The notes below the pieces were generated by a model, which had not been told where the DNA came from, did not search any database, and saw only the letters and a list, made by a program, of their open reading frames with translations. A stretch of DNA of 64,000 nt from Epiperipatus broadwayi. Taxonomy: Eukaryota; Onychophora; Udeonychophora; Euonychophora; Peripatidae. Made by a program: the position numbers and the translations under genes. Below are positions 11,800-23,459 of the stretch, in pieces (position 1 is the first letter of the stretch; every line of letters begins with the position of its first letter). The stretch is from positions 682,001 through 746,000 of the forward strand of contig JAQFVV010012509.1 in the NCBI GenBank assembly GCA_028023455.1, written 5' to 3'.

Positions 11800-12420
11800 A
11801 TTTAATATAAAAAATGGTAGTCTAACCCCATGTATACAATGGCCACTAGAGGCACTGTTTCTGTGTTAGCACACAGAACATACAAAAAATATTGAAAACC
11901 CAATAATTATTGTCATCTTTAGTAAAAGGAAGTATTAATTTAATGCCATGGTTATTGTTCTTAGATGAGAATTAATTTCTTTTCAAAATTCCTTATTATT
12001 AACTTTACTACTACGTCCTAAATATTGAAAGCTTCAAGATATAAACTATTACAAAATAGATCATTTCACAAAGCAACATTTTTGAAAAAAAATGTGCATG
12101 CTCAAAATAATGCTGAAATGATTTAATAATGTCACTTACTACATTGAATTCATTTCATATTTAAATAAAAACAAGTTTTAAAATAAAAATAATACAGTTT
12201 TATAAAATTAATAAGTAAAAAATTCAAACTTTATACTTTTCCAAAAATTTGTTCAGTTGGTAATAATAATACACTGTTCAATATTGAAACAGTAAGATTC
12301 GAATTCAGTACTACTGGTGATGATGTGATGTGATATACTGTAGCTACTCCTTAAATGAAGTCAAGAATCTCTCAGCAATTATACCAAGAAAAACTTGTTA
12401 GCTACTTAATTTTACATTCC
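11800..12420. other. AT-rich stretch, nothing recognised
   Basis: No gene, repeat or RNA recognised between the MITE and the LINE fragment. Confidence 0.5.
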
Positions 12421-12425
12421 CCAAT

Positions 12426-13353
12426 CTAATTTTTCCCATATTCTGCTCCATCCCATTTCCACAACATAATCTTTGTCAACTCTACAGCCTTTATATCTAA
12501 ATCCCCCTTATCTTTTTCCAAACCCAGCATAAAAACCAATAATCTACTTTCTGTATAATCACTTTTTTCATATTTATTTTTCCATAACTTCATTATATAT
12601 GCCCTTTCTGTTTTCAAGCATTTACATTCAATTAACAAATGCCTAATACTTTCTATTCCTTCTTTACATAATTTACAAAATAAATCACCCATTTTTTTTC
12701 CATTTACATGTATATTCTCTTGTAGCTAAAGATCCCGTTCGAGCCTTAAATAATAAACTACTTTCCTTACTATTATCATATATTAACTCACACCTAATAT
12801 TCTGTTTATTTCTATATATATTTAAACTCTTTTTACTCTCCATACTATTTCTCCATCTCTCTAACTCCCTATTCTTTATTAATAAATCTATTCTTTTATC
12901 CCATTCCTTACTACTATAACACTCAACAATCCTCTTAACACAATCATCCCATCTTTTGTACAAATATACTGATATAAATTCTTTATCCAAATCTTTTGCA
13001 TACCGCATTACCTTTCTCACCCATCTTGTTACCTGCCCTTTACTCATAACCCAATTAAATACTATTTTAGCTATTCTTTTATTATCCATAAACTGCAATC
13101 TACCAAACATTTTCATTTTACTTTTTGCATCTCTCATATGAAAACTTGACCATCCAATTTCTCCTTGAATTGCCTCTCTTGCTGTCCATACATCTGCATC
13201 CAATGCATGTCTTCCTACTTCCCTTTGAACTTTTTCTAAGTAATTTAATACCTCTTTACTAACATATAATGCATCATTACCATATGTTAACCCTGCTACT
13301 GCAACTCCTTTCCATATAATTCTAACTACGTCATATTTATTATATGAAAACAC
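12426..13353 (-). pseudogene. Non-LTR retrotransposon RT C-terminal region, one frameshift
   Basis: Two overlapping frames (12685-13353 and 12426-12692, minus) read as one protein broken by a single shift at an eight-base A/T run near 12690. The first frame has the post-RT region typical of LINE polyproteins: GLTYGNDAL, QREVGRHALDAD, EAIQGEIGWSSFHMRDAKSK, then TGSLATREYTCKWK. The second carries the terminal zinc-knuckle-like C-x2-C-x8-H-x4-C (CKLCKEG, IRHLLIEC). The fingers, palm and endonuclease are absent, so this is a 5'-truncated copy. It is otherwise open for about 310 codons, which suggests a fairly recent insertion or recent family activity. I do not assign a clade. Confidence 0.8.
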
Positions 13354-13359
13354 TGTTTA

Positions 13360-16160
13360 TTTCTTTATCAATCCCTTTCTTTTCTTTTCTTTTATGTGTG
13401 GTGTTTGAATTCTGCACTATGTTAATGAAGCATACGAATCTGACCGTTACAATATATTTGGAAAAATATAAATAAAGTTTAAATTTTCTAAAATCATTTA
13501 ACAACTAAACTAAATGATAGGAAGTAATCCAACATATAATTATAAGTAAAATTCCAAAATCACAAATATTCCAATAAACAAATAAAGATTGTATAATTTT
13601 TAATATTAAGTAATCATTTTTACAAAATATACAGATGAGAATAGGTTTATGCTGTAGGTTTTTAAACAGAAATTCATACTGTTGATATCACTCACCATTT
13701 AGAACAATAGTAAAATGGATGCACTATTAGGACTTGCCTACCATTAAAAACAAGTGCTAAAAATAACTTTTGGCATTCAGACACTAAAGTAATGCAGAAA
13801 AGAGACAGCATTATGCAAAAATAAAATGGATAAATATTGTTTACATTGAAGAATTGTTGGTTACATGTTTGGCATTTATCTCTTATTGAAGAGATTTTTA
13901 ATTAACTTGCAGATACTTAGTAAGAGTTGCAAATAAAATAGAACATTTTTTGCCTCAAAAGATTAGTTTTATCATTTTCAAATCCATTATGAATTTACAA
14001 ATATAATAAAATCAAGAGAAAGTGTAAATACTATGTCAATACAAGTTACAAAATACCATTGGTTTTATTGAAATGCTCACTTATACACTGGATAATTTAC
14101 AAGTATTTCGTTCAATTATCCACAAACAGATTCATTGGATTTTATTTTCCTCAATCATTTTTGAAAATTTTAATTAAAAAAAATTTTCACAGATATTTTC
14201 AACTATTTATTAAAGCTCATCATAGAACCTTAAATTGTATTACCAGAATACTAATATAAAACAAGTTGAAAAATCCTACTTTAGATAATGAATCAGACAA
14301 GACCACATTTATACAAATTACTTTTAAACAAGTGAGAATATACATAAATAGATCATATCAAAGCAATAATAATTCAATGATTAATTTTATTAAGCACTTA
14401 TATACCTTGATCAGTTCATTGATTTGTTGCAAGGGGACAAAATTTGAAAGGTAAGGTCTTGAAAATTAGAGTTTAACTATCAGTATGCGGCAACCATAAA
14501 GAATAGCTGCAGATCATGGAGGTGAATTATAAGCTACTATTATAATTTTTCTGAATACTGGCAATGCTGACTTTAATTTTATAAAAAAAACATTAACCAG
14601 ATGTCTGAATATATAAACAAGTGCCAACCATGAGCTTAATAAGAGATGAAAAAGCCTAAAGATTACAGACAACTTAATAAAAACTAGCAGATCAAAGCAA
14701 TGAAAAAATACAATAAAAATATGATCATTACACAAAATTAAAGCTCAAAAAAAAAAAAAAAAACCCAAAAGAAATGCATAAAGTATGTAAATAAATTTTA
14801 AGTTAAGAATTATTTTTAATTTAAATGGTATATATTTAATAAGCTTTGTTAATTGATTGCAATGATTTTAGTATTCCGAGGTTTAATATTTTCTATATTT
14901 TATTTTCAATATTCATATTTTTCTTTTTATATATTTATAAATGTCATTGAAAAACACATTGATTTAATATATTAAAATAAAAGTATGAGGCTTCTTTACA
15001 TCACCATAATCCTTACAAATTAAAATTATTTGTTTCATCTTTTTTTTATACATAATAAGGTTGAACAAAGTTATGTATGACTATAGAAAGTTTGAATTAC
15101 TTGATTAATATATGTATTAAGTCTTGTAATAATATAAGTATTTGTCAATGTTAATATTTTTTAAATATTTATGATATAACATTATTGTTGAATTAAATTT
15201 CAGCATATATATATAAAATCCTTGCTTTCTAATATACATTGTCTATTTGTTCAAATATTATTATAACATTATATTCAAATCTGTGAATTATGCTGTGGTG
15301 ACAATGTTAGGTACCCAGGAACTGTGATCAGGGAAGTAAGTATTAAAAGTGTTCCATGATGTGGTAAATCCAAACCATTTAGACAATTAGATGGTAGTAC
15401 TGCCATCAAATAATTATGATTATTCTGCAAAGAAATTAAAAGCTGTTTTTCAGTGTTTAAAATTCCTTATATATTACCATATAAAATTGGCAGCATAGTT
15501 TAGGCTTGAGATATTTTGCGTCAAGCATCAAGAGAACTAACCTATATTCAAAAAGAGTTGTATTCTCATCAAACTGTTATCAATGGAAATGCTTGTTATA
15601 CTCTACATCCCACACAGCTTTCTGATATGTAAAATACTAAAGAATGGAATAATCTATTCATACTCTATGCATCTCAGAGACTCTTTCTGGATAAGAGAAC
15701 TGGAAAAGCAACTAAAAGGTAAATGAGAAGAATCATATACATTATAAAATAATGAATGATATGTCAATGAGACCTGTAATATCAAGAATATCAACAAAAA
15801 TATCTGATTCTTTTTATAGTTCTGAATAAAGTAACACAGACTCTAAAAAAGTTAATAAATATATTAAAGTTCACCAAACAATGGAAAAAAATATTACTCT
15901 CACCAAATAGAAATTCTGAAAGGTGAGTTTGAAGAGTTGGAATATGAAAAGCTGAAAATCAACAATGCAATAACTTACAATGTATAATATCCAGAAAGAT
16001 GAAGAACATATCTGTTTGGTTTTGTGATCACATCATTATATTTATAGACTATCTTTAAATATTTTTTTAGGTTTTTGTATTTCTTTGATGGGAATTCCAA
16101 GTTGATTGGGCAAAATAACAGTTCTATATATAAGTACTTTAATTAGATGATTATTTTTAT
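13360..16160. other. AT-rich stretch with one SINE tail
   Basis: About 13435-13545 matches the tail and 3' flank of the SINE-like repeat at 1905-2210 (shared TATTTGGAAA, AAATAAAGTTTAAA and a later AACAxATAATTATAA-like block). The rest, including several frames of 60-75 codons, shows no recognisable family. Confidence 0.45.
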
Positions 16161-16164
16161 GAAT

Positions 16165-16440
16165 TTATTATGATATAAACAAAGTTTGAGTTGTTTTCAT
16201 GTAAATAATTAGAAATATGTTTAGCATTGGCATTTCTAGGGTAACCATAAATTAATATTGATAATTTGAAAGCTAAATTACTTATGCTCTAATAATAAAT
16301 AAAACAAAAGTCATTTAGCCTTATGACTGTTAATAATAGTTGATTTCCCCCAGAAATATCCTTGCTAAACATATTTCTAATTGTTTACATGTAAATAATC
16401 TTACATTTTACTTTGTTTATAACTAATTTAGTTACATATA
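16165..16440. repeat. Fold-back repeat
   Basis: Left arm about 16172-16230 (ATAAACAAAGTTTGAG, then AGAAATATGTTTAGC) is the imperfect reverse complement of 16360-16430 (GCTAAACATATTTCT, then ACTTTGTTTAT). The spacer is about 130 bp. MITE-like, without coding content. Confidence 0.55.
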
Positions 16441-16851
16441 TACAAAATGTGTGAATGTTTATACACAACGTAAATATAAACACCTAGATTTTAAACTTTT
16501 TTTTTTTTCTATGATAAAATTATTTTAAACTTATTTTAAATATATTTTTCACTATATACTGAAAATTACTATTGGATGACATTTTTCTGTTTACATCAAA
16601 CATTATAATGAAATGTGATTTGAGTCAAAATAAATTTAGCAAGTATTTCTGTCAGTATAATTATTTTCAAAGATTATATTTTAGTAACTGATCAAATAAA
16701 GATTTAAAAAAACAAATAGAATAAAGTAGCAGCATGAATTATTTTTTTCACTTATGATATGTATATATAATAATTAATAGTTACACAAATCAAATTTATT
16801 TAAGCTAAAACAATGCAGAAGTAATTTATATATCGTATAACATGGCAGAAC

Positions 16852-16945
16852 TACTAAAAATCCCCAGTGAGCAATATATGAACTAACTGTCAGTAAACGT
16901 AAAATGTGAATGATCCCACCTACACATATATCTCGCTGGGAATTT
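16852..16945. repeat. Short fold-back, about 95 bp
   Basis: Ends pair as ACTAAAAATCCCCAGTGAG against CTCGCTGGGAATTTTCAGT. A small palindromic element or remnant. Confidence 0.5.
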
Positions 16946-16949
16946 TCAG

Positions 16950-17824
16950 TATTTTCACATTATTTCTTCTATATTTGAGCCACTAAAAGTTTATATGTAA
17001 GTTAAAATAGTAAATTAAAAAATAATAATTATAGAAAAAATAAAGATATTTCATAAAAAAAAATAATTTGGATGAATGTAAATATGGCGTCTATGGCTAA
17101 TAAATAATATATTGTAGTTTATATCTAATAAAAATAATTATTAGAAGTAAAGTAATTCTCAAACATTCTTTGACCAAGTTATTATGAAAAGGTACTGATA
17201 AACATAAGCTGATTAAATGTACTGAGCCAGCTTTCAGCAAAACACTTCCAGAATGATAGTGCTGACTACAGTTATTATATAGTACAGGTGTGCTTATATA
17301 ATTGATGTGATGTAATATGTAAATGATGCACAATATGCAAATAAAGTAATTAGATATTCCATTTTGCAGACAACGGAAGATGTGAATCATTTTTGTTGAT
17401 GTATTGTGAATACTTTGCAATTGCCCAAGCCTCTTTGTATTTTCTTTTTTTAATCATCTCTTTCCACACAAATTGTTCTAACACTGTCTGGAGAAAATAT
17501 GTGACTTGTGGTGCATTCAAATTCAATCAATTTAAACTTAATTAAAAATTAAATTCTTTGTACAAAAATAGTTTCAGTACAATATTCAAACAATAACATG
17601 ATCATAGTATACTATGGCTTTCCACTTTATATATTGTGATTAAACTGATCTCAAATTATTTCTGTTAAAACAGAATGAATAATTTCATCACTTAATTTGA
17701 AAATTTGAGAAATATAAAAGATTTTGTTTTTATTCAGTATTTGTATGACTAAATTATTGTAGCATTATAAGATTTCACATAAGCTTTAAAAACACTGGGA
17801 AATGTTTTTAAAAAATCCCTACAA
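16950..17824. other. AT-rich stretch, nothing recognised
   Basis: No supported features. The frame at 17097-17420 has no domain similarity I recognise. Confidence 0.5.
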
Positions 17825-17988
17825 TTCTACTTCTACTAAACATCACATGATCACCATCTCTTATACTGGCACATAATTGTTATAAAACAAGGCAAAACTC
17901 TCCATACAGTAGTGCCACTCAGTGCCAACCAGAGTAATCAATGGATGCCAGAAGGCTTGTGCATAAAATCCTTATCTAATGTCTACTC

Positions 17989-18017
17989 ATCCAATATCCC
18001 CAGACTAGTTTCTGGCA
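17989..18017 (-). ncRNA. Half hammerhead, family C (3' half only)
   Basis: On the minus strand: GAAA, stem III ACTAGT, GTC, then TGGGGA and TTGGAT of stem I. The CTGATGA half is missing because the inverted copy breaks here. It cannot be active alone. Confidence 0.6.
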
Positions 18018-18273
18018 CGTGATGTTTAGTGGTTTAACACCAATCCTGCCTAATATGATAGTGGTGGCTATGGCTGTTAAAGAGCCAAAGATACCAAAAT
18101 GTACAGGTTCTGAACTGAGTTCAGACCCATATGACTATAGAAGCTATTGAGCTTAGATTAAAAATATTATTGTGTTTTCAATTTCATTCTCATAGTTTTG
18201 TAATTAAGTACAGATAAAAGGTGACTGCTGGAGGGTTGTATTAGATCCTAAGATCTAGGTGCAGTGCTCTCAG

Positions 18274-18331
18274 ATCCAAGGCTTCTCACTGACGAAGCTA
18301 CAAGCTAGAAATTAGTCTGGAAATATTGGAT
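18274..18331 (+). ncRNA. Hammerhead ribozyme, family C
   Basis: Outer stem I is ATCCAA (18274-18279) with TTGGAT (18326-18331), a perfect 6 bp. The inner part is TTCTCA (18283-18288) with TGGAAA (18318-18323), 5 of 6 pairs. The core is CTGACGA (18289-18295), where the C sits at the tolerated variable position. Stem II is AGCT-ACA-AGCT plus one extra A, then GAAA (18308-18311). Stem III is ATT/AGT with no loop, and the cleavage triplet is GTC, cut after 18317. The extra A before GAAA and the loopless stem III are departures from the standard fold. Confidence 0.7.
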
Positions 18332-18652
18332 GAGTCGGCACTAGATAGGAATTTTATGCACAACCTTCTGGCATCCATTTATTACTCTGGTTGGCACAGG
18401 GTGGCACTACTGTATGGAGAGTTTTGCCTTGTTCTATTTCTACTAATTTTCGACTGTCTAACTTCGATTTTTCAGATGATTATATTTTTAAAACTCCTTT
18501 TTACAAATTGGTTAATTTTTGCCTAAAATGTTTACTTTTAATTTTTTTTCTTTTAATACAATAATTAGACTTTTTAAAGCTTTCTCCTGGTTCATTATTC
18601 ACAGAGTGATCTGAAAATAAATCTTGTTTGCTAGTTGGGATTATGTTTTGTT

Positions 18653-18712
18653 TTTAAATAACATAAATTGTTAAATTTTGTTTTTAAATAACATAAATTT
18701 TGTTTTTAACTT
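18653..18712 (+). repeat. Short tandem duplication
   Basis: A block of roughly 30 bp (TTTGTTTTTAAATAACATAA) occurs twice in direct order. Confidence 0.6.
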
Positions 18713-18828
18713 TATTTCATTGTATGATTGGCTTTTTTGTCAACATTTATATTAACATTTACAATAATTATATTAAATACTATTATATTAAAAATTTATT
18801 ATTATTAACCTATTCAATCAGTATATAT

Positions 18829-19010
18829 TAAATAGGGGGATTTGAACTTAGGATTTTCATCTATATTCATTCTCTACTCTATCTCAAACAACCAATACAT
18901 ATGATCACACACATGTGAAAAAGATAAATGATACCCAATATACATATTAGCACTCATTGGTTGGCTCAGATCGCAATCTTCACACATATATACAATCAGT
19001 GTTTGGCTTA
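18829..19010 (-). mobile_element. Family A hammerhead element fragment, decayed
   Basis: Antisense relatives of family A blocks are visible in order: GGGGGATTTGAACTTAG, CTATCTCA, GATCACACACATGTG, AAAAGATAAATGAT, then GCACTCATTGGTTGG and ATATACAATCAGTG. The hammerhead zone near 18940-18965 has lost the GAAA side, leaving only remains of stem II and the first core strand. Confidence 0.55.
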
Positions 19011-19584
19011 TTTATAAATATATGCATATATAAAACGTAATTATTTTGAAATCCCAATTATATTTTATCTTGATTATTTTTATAGATCTTCACTTTAAAT
19101 ACTTTTTGATTCCCATTAAAACAAGAATTTCTATGCTATAGATTATAAAATATTAGATAGAAAAAGAAATGTCTATTTTTTCCCAAAAAAGTATAGCAAT
19201 AAAAGACTATAACCAAATTAGAATTCAACTTATAAATTAGTATCTCGTTATTTAAAACAACACCTGAAACACTGCTCTTTCTATCATAACTAGATACATA
19301 AAATGTTTTATTATCATATTTAAAGGCCGTGATTTTTATTCCATTAAAAACAAAATCAGTAATGAATGTGTAAACTTCAGTAAATACAAAGTTAACAAAA
19401 AAATTTTGAGTGGTTCTTCATTACCACACATAACTTCTTATTAAAAGTTTCCACATATAGTATATTTTTTCTACTTAAGGGCTATTTGGATATTTATAAT
19501 ATCATTCATGGGTCATACAAAATTATTATTTTAAAAATTAGCCAGGTATATTTGATCAAATATTTAATTAATTTACTCCTAATC

Positions 19585-20540
19585 ATTAGGGATGAGTAAT
19601 CTTTTCAACTAGCGGGACAATTTCAACTTTATCTTTTTAAAGGAGGGTCATATTTTTTTGTACATTAAAAATAAAGTAACATTATTATTAATGATTGTTC
19701 CACATTTAATGACAAGCTTTCCAATTCATCTTGTAACATATTTATAGTCTCAATTTCATTTCATGTTCTGGACAGATTAATTCTATAGCAACTAAGATAG
19801 TCTTTTATAAATTACTTGTAGAAAATGGTTTCAAATTTTTTGTTGTTTTTTTTAAATATTTTTTTTTGCTTTCTCATAATTTTCTGACTTGTTTGTATCT
19901 TTTATGTAATATATTACCACCTGATGAAACTCCTTTTGAAGTTTTCTATTTTAATATACCTTTCTTTCCCAACAATTTTGTTGTAATCAGAATGTTTTGA
20001 TAAGTAGTGGCTCTTAATATTGGATTGTTTATTAACTGAAATATTTTCCAGACACATCAGTTCACTATTTATTTTTATAAAAAAATATGCATTGGTCCAT
20101 TTCTTTTGAAATGCATGATTGTCTGTGTCCATTCTTTTTATTCTAGTCAATGTAGCCATCCTAATAAAAAAAATTAAATGCAAAATAATAATAATAAAAT
20201 GAAGTAAAAATTGAGTTTTATTTTTGTTAGAATTTATTTGCCTATGAAAATCACAATAAAGGTAAACCAAATGTCCTCAGAATTGTAGATCTATAGACAA
20301 ATAGACCATACAATATAGATAATTTGTTGAAATATTGCATCTCTGTTAGAATGAATTCAAATTATTATAAAGATTGGAGAGATTGTACTTAACTCTCAAT
20401 TTAATATTGCATTACTCTGATGTTTAGATTGAAGTTTTATACAAGGCCATTTCATATATATTGTTGAAATTGTCTGCAGGCTGGACTGAGTGTTTTCAAA
20501 AGCCAGAGTTGATCCATGGGTCAGAGGTTCTCCACCCCTG
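19585..20540 (-). pseudogene. Internally deleted hAT element with BED-type N-terminus
   Basis: The reading frame from about 20157 down to 19914 (minus) starts MATL and contains DTDNHAFQKKWTNAYFFIK, LMCLENISVNKQSNIKSHYL and SKH, the arrangement of the N-terminal zinc-binding region of GTF2IRD2/SCAND3-like hAT transposases. One CxxC cysteine pair is lost by a small deletion. Downstream, stop-broken text (KACH-x-MWNNH) resembles the C-terminal half. The ends read inward as CAGGGGTGGAGAACCTCTGA (near 20540) and AGGGATGAGTAATCTTTTCA (near 19588), like hAT termini. At about 0.95 kb it is far shorter than an autonomous hAT. Different subfamily from the copy at 2528-4930. Confidence 0.65.
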
Positions 20541-20639
20541 GATTAATGTGAAAAATATAATTAAGATGAGAGAAACAATGGATAAATAGTACTTGATATG
20601 TTGAACAAAGGATTAATAATAGAATGAATTCACTTATTT

Positions 20640-20735
20640 TAGGAGCTTTTGATGTTGTAAGTTAAAAAGTAGGTGGATTAGGGAGCTTTTGATGTGTATA
20701 AGTTTAAAGAATAGGCAAATTTATTCTAGTCATGA
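20640..20735 (+). repeat. Tandem duplication, about 48 bp unit
   Basis: GGAGCTTTTGATGT followed by TAAGTT and a run to GGxxxATT occurs twice in direct order. Confidence 0.55.
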
Positions 20736-20917
20736 TACTTAGTTCAACATTGAGTGCTATTTATTCATACCTTGAAGAAGAATGGTTTTCTTCTTTTAAT
20801 TATGTATATATCAATGATTACTTACACTGATTTAACTTCAGAATTATTAACTAAAAAGAGTTTTGTTGGTAGTAATATATCAAAACATGAGCAATCCTTT
20901 AGATTTTATTTAAGTAT

Positions 20918-21111
20918 TTGAAATACAATCACTCTTCACATAGCTGGAGCTTAATTGTAAATAGAGGGGATTTGAACTCAGATTTCATGCACCCTTCAAC
21001 TATCCACATTATCTCATACAACTGATACACATGACCACACATGTGTATCAGTTGTATGAGACAGTGTGGATAGTTGAAGGGTGCTTGAAAGTCTGAGTTC
21101 AAATCCCCTAT
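20918..21111. mobile_element. Family A fold-back (194 bp) without ribozyme
   Basis: A near-perfect palindrome made of one antisense and one sense copy of the same family A segment (GGGGATTTGAACTCAGA, CCTTCAACTAT, TATCAGTTGTATGAGA), joined at a CATGACCACACATGTG centre. The hammerhead segment is missing in both arms. The 15 bp target-site duplication ATTTTATTTAAGTAT at 20903-20917 and ATTTTATGTAAGTAT at 21112-21126 (14/15) shows it inserted as a unit, which is the smallest complete fold-back in the window. Confidence 0.75.
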
Positions 21112-21129
21112 ATTTTATGTAAGTATAAT

Positions 21130-22000
21130 TTTAGAGTGTAAAATTATTGCCAATATCCAGCTAAGTCCAGTTATGATTTATCTCTTTGGATGTTTTCAAA
21201 AATATATTCAATAAACCTTCAATTAAATAATATTATTTGGTTTTTTTTTTTAATAATGTTAATATCCATCAGACTGTCCTAATTGTAAGATAATGTTTTC
21301 AGAACCTGTGGTGTGCAATTGCAGTTTCAGGATATAAAAAACTACTTGGCAGGGATAAACATGGTACCCTTGTATTTGACAATCCACAGATTCTTAAATA
21401 TACTTGGTTGGAAATATTTAATATACTAGAGAATATGCATTCATCAAAAGTTTTTTTAAACAAAAAAAAAGAAGAAAGAACATATGTGGAAGTTGTAAAA
21501 AAAATAATATGTCATACAATTGAACAAAAGTAAATTTTGATCTAACTAATATTTATAGATCATGCATTATTCATGACTACCAAATAAGAGGCTGGTAACT
21601 TATGGCAATCATGCCACAATTGGCATGTAAATCAAATTTTAATTGTGTATATCCAGTACCTTGCTTGAGCAAAAAACAAATTACATTGGCATCTATTATA
21701 GCAAACTAGTTTGATTTTAGAATACCATTTGTTATATCATACTTTCATAGTAATTTATACATGAGATCTCTGAGTTAGATCAAATCCAAAACAATTGCTC
21801 AATCAGGAAGAAATCAAAAATATAAATATAAAAATCCATAAAAAATTTAATTGTTATATATATTGTACAATTATATATTAATAAAAACTAAAATGTATCT
21901 TTCAAAAGCATAAAATGAAAATGTTAAATAAACTTATGTTTCCTAATAAAAACTTAGCAGTTCTGATTTTAAAATATTTGCTTTCTTGCAAATTAATACA
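21130..22000. other. AT-rich stretch, nothing recognised
   Basis: No supported features. A (T)n run lies near 21240. Confidence 0.5.
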
Positions 22001-22014
22001 TTCAACAGTGATCT

Positions 22015-22136
22015 GCATTGTTGGACGAGAGGTCAGCGTGACTGCCTTGCACTTGCAGGCAGTTGCCCGGGTTGCGGGTTCACGTCCCGGCCGATGCTAT
22101 GACACTTAAAAAAATAATAATAATAATAAAATAAAA
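22015..22136 (+). mobile_element. tRNA-derived SINE, full-length copy
   Basis: A class II tRNA-like head: A-box zone GACGAGAGGTCAGCG and B box GGTTCACGTCC, then GATGCTATGACAC and an A-rich (AAT)n tail. A perfect 11 bp target-site duplication, AACAGTGATCT, is at 22004-22014 and 22137-22147. The window has seven other copies in three sequence variants. The internal GGCAGTTGCCCGGG resembles a variable arm plus T stem, so a tRNA-Leu or tRNA-Ser ancestor is likely (inference). It is a retroposon, not a functional tRNA gene. Confidence 0.9.
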
Positions 22137-22149
22137 AACAGTGATCTTA

Positions 22150-23060
22150 TCTGTTCCCCCAATTTCATCATCCCTTATAATACTATGCAATTCATTTCCT
22201 TTCCTAAATATGTTGAATCGCACTTTGTTGGCTCTAAACTCCTTTACAGGAGAAGCATTTATCCTAGGAGATTTAGTGAAAGATCTTTCTACAAATAAAT
22301 GCCTCATTGATGCTATTCATTTACTATTTTTTTTTTGATGAATCCACATTAGCAAAAGAGTTTCCATTTGCTTCATAATGTTACAATGTAAACTGCTCAA
22401 GTTGGAAATTTATTGCAGTTTTTTTTTTGAAACAGTGCTCAGAAAGTTGGCAGGTTTGACAAATTTTCTATTTCCTGTCTATGAGCAATAATCCTAAAGA
22501 AATCTACGAAAATATCCTGTGCTTGTCACACAAGAAGATGCAAATGGGAAATGTTTCATTCTGTGTATATAAGGATGTTTTCACAAGAAATAACCAGTTT
22601 GGTGCTTTTTACTTTTTCTACAGGATACTTATTCTTAAAATCAAAGTTGCCAATTTGTTTTTATTGTTTATTTAGAAAAGGGGAGTAGAGGTAGTTGGTC
22701 TTTCCTAAAGTGAAAATTAATCTGGCATCAGTCCTGGGTAGAAGAGAAAAAACATTATTTAAGCAGAGTAAAATAATAAATCAAACAGACATTTGTATTA
22801 TGATTTCATTTTTTAACATGTAGCATATATAAAATCTATATAATGAAGGCCAAGTTATATTTTTGATTACAAAAGTAATTAGACAGGTAGAAATGATTTT
22901 ATTATTTCAGACAATTTTACTGAAAAATATATATATATTTCAAATAATTTTATATTTATTATCAATTTATAAAATATTATCAAAAGTAAATAAAAGATTC
23001 AATTTTATAAAAAATATTTAAATATATTAAATTTATTAAGCACTAGCAGATGATCTAATA
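22150..23060. other. AT-rich stretch, nothing recognised
   Basis: The short frames here show no domain and no repeat partner in the window. Confidence 0.5.
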
Positions 23061-23069
23061 ATAACATGA

Positions 23070-23455
23070 AAGGTTTAAACCTTCGACAGAAGCACTTTAA
23101 AAATGCTTATGTGACAGCCAATCAGATGCAACAATGACTGCATGTGGAACTCTCAATTCAAGAACACAAGCCAGAACTATGAGAAAAAGATGGGACCTAC
23201 CTTCTTCTCTACTTAGATTTATATATAAATCAGTCAGATTCAAGCATTCCGAACTAAGAGTGTGAAGCTTAAAACATCACATTTAATTCACTAAATCTTA
23301 TATATAAATTAACGCGAAATCTTTCGATTTACAGCAAAATAATTTTCAAATCTAATGAAATGATAGTAACAAATGTGCAGTCATTGTTGCATCTGATTGG
23401 CTGTCACATAAGCATTTTAAGGTGCTTCTATTGAAGGTTTTAGCCTTTCACATTA
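23070..23455. repeat. Long fold-back, arms about 85 bp
   Basis: Left arm 23070-23155 (AGAAGCACTTTAAAAATGC, TGTGACAGCCAATCAGATGC) is the reverse complement of 23370-23452 with few mismatches, around a spacer of about 215 bp. MITE-like. No coding frame and no hammerhead core in the spacer. Confidence 0.65.
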
Positions 23456-23459
23456 TTAA

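Larger units (their letters stand above)
17840..18431 (+). mobile_element. Hammerhead retroelement, family C, fold-back copy
   Basis: The left part (17840-18020) is antisense and the right part (about 18030-18431) is sense. Both outer arms carry the CTGTATGGAGAG, GTTTTGCCTTG sequence in opposite orientations. A 15 bp target-site duplication, TTCTACTTCTACTAA at 17825-17839 and TTCTATTTCTACTAA at 18432-18446 (14/15), bounds it. The sense part holds a nearly intact hammerhead, and the antisense part holds only the 3' half of one (17989-18017), so the inverted copy was truncated inside the ribozyme. No coding capacity. Confidence 0.75.

Noticed and set aside
17097-17420. 107-codon minus-strand open frame
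   Set aside because: Hydrophobic and Ile/Tyr-rich composition expected from AT-rich DNA, with no motif and no partner.
22015-22136. A functional tRNA gene
   Set aside because: The acceptor stem does not close, the sequence ends in an A-rich tail, it has a target-site duplication, and many copies exist. It is a SINE.
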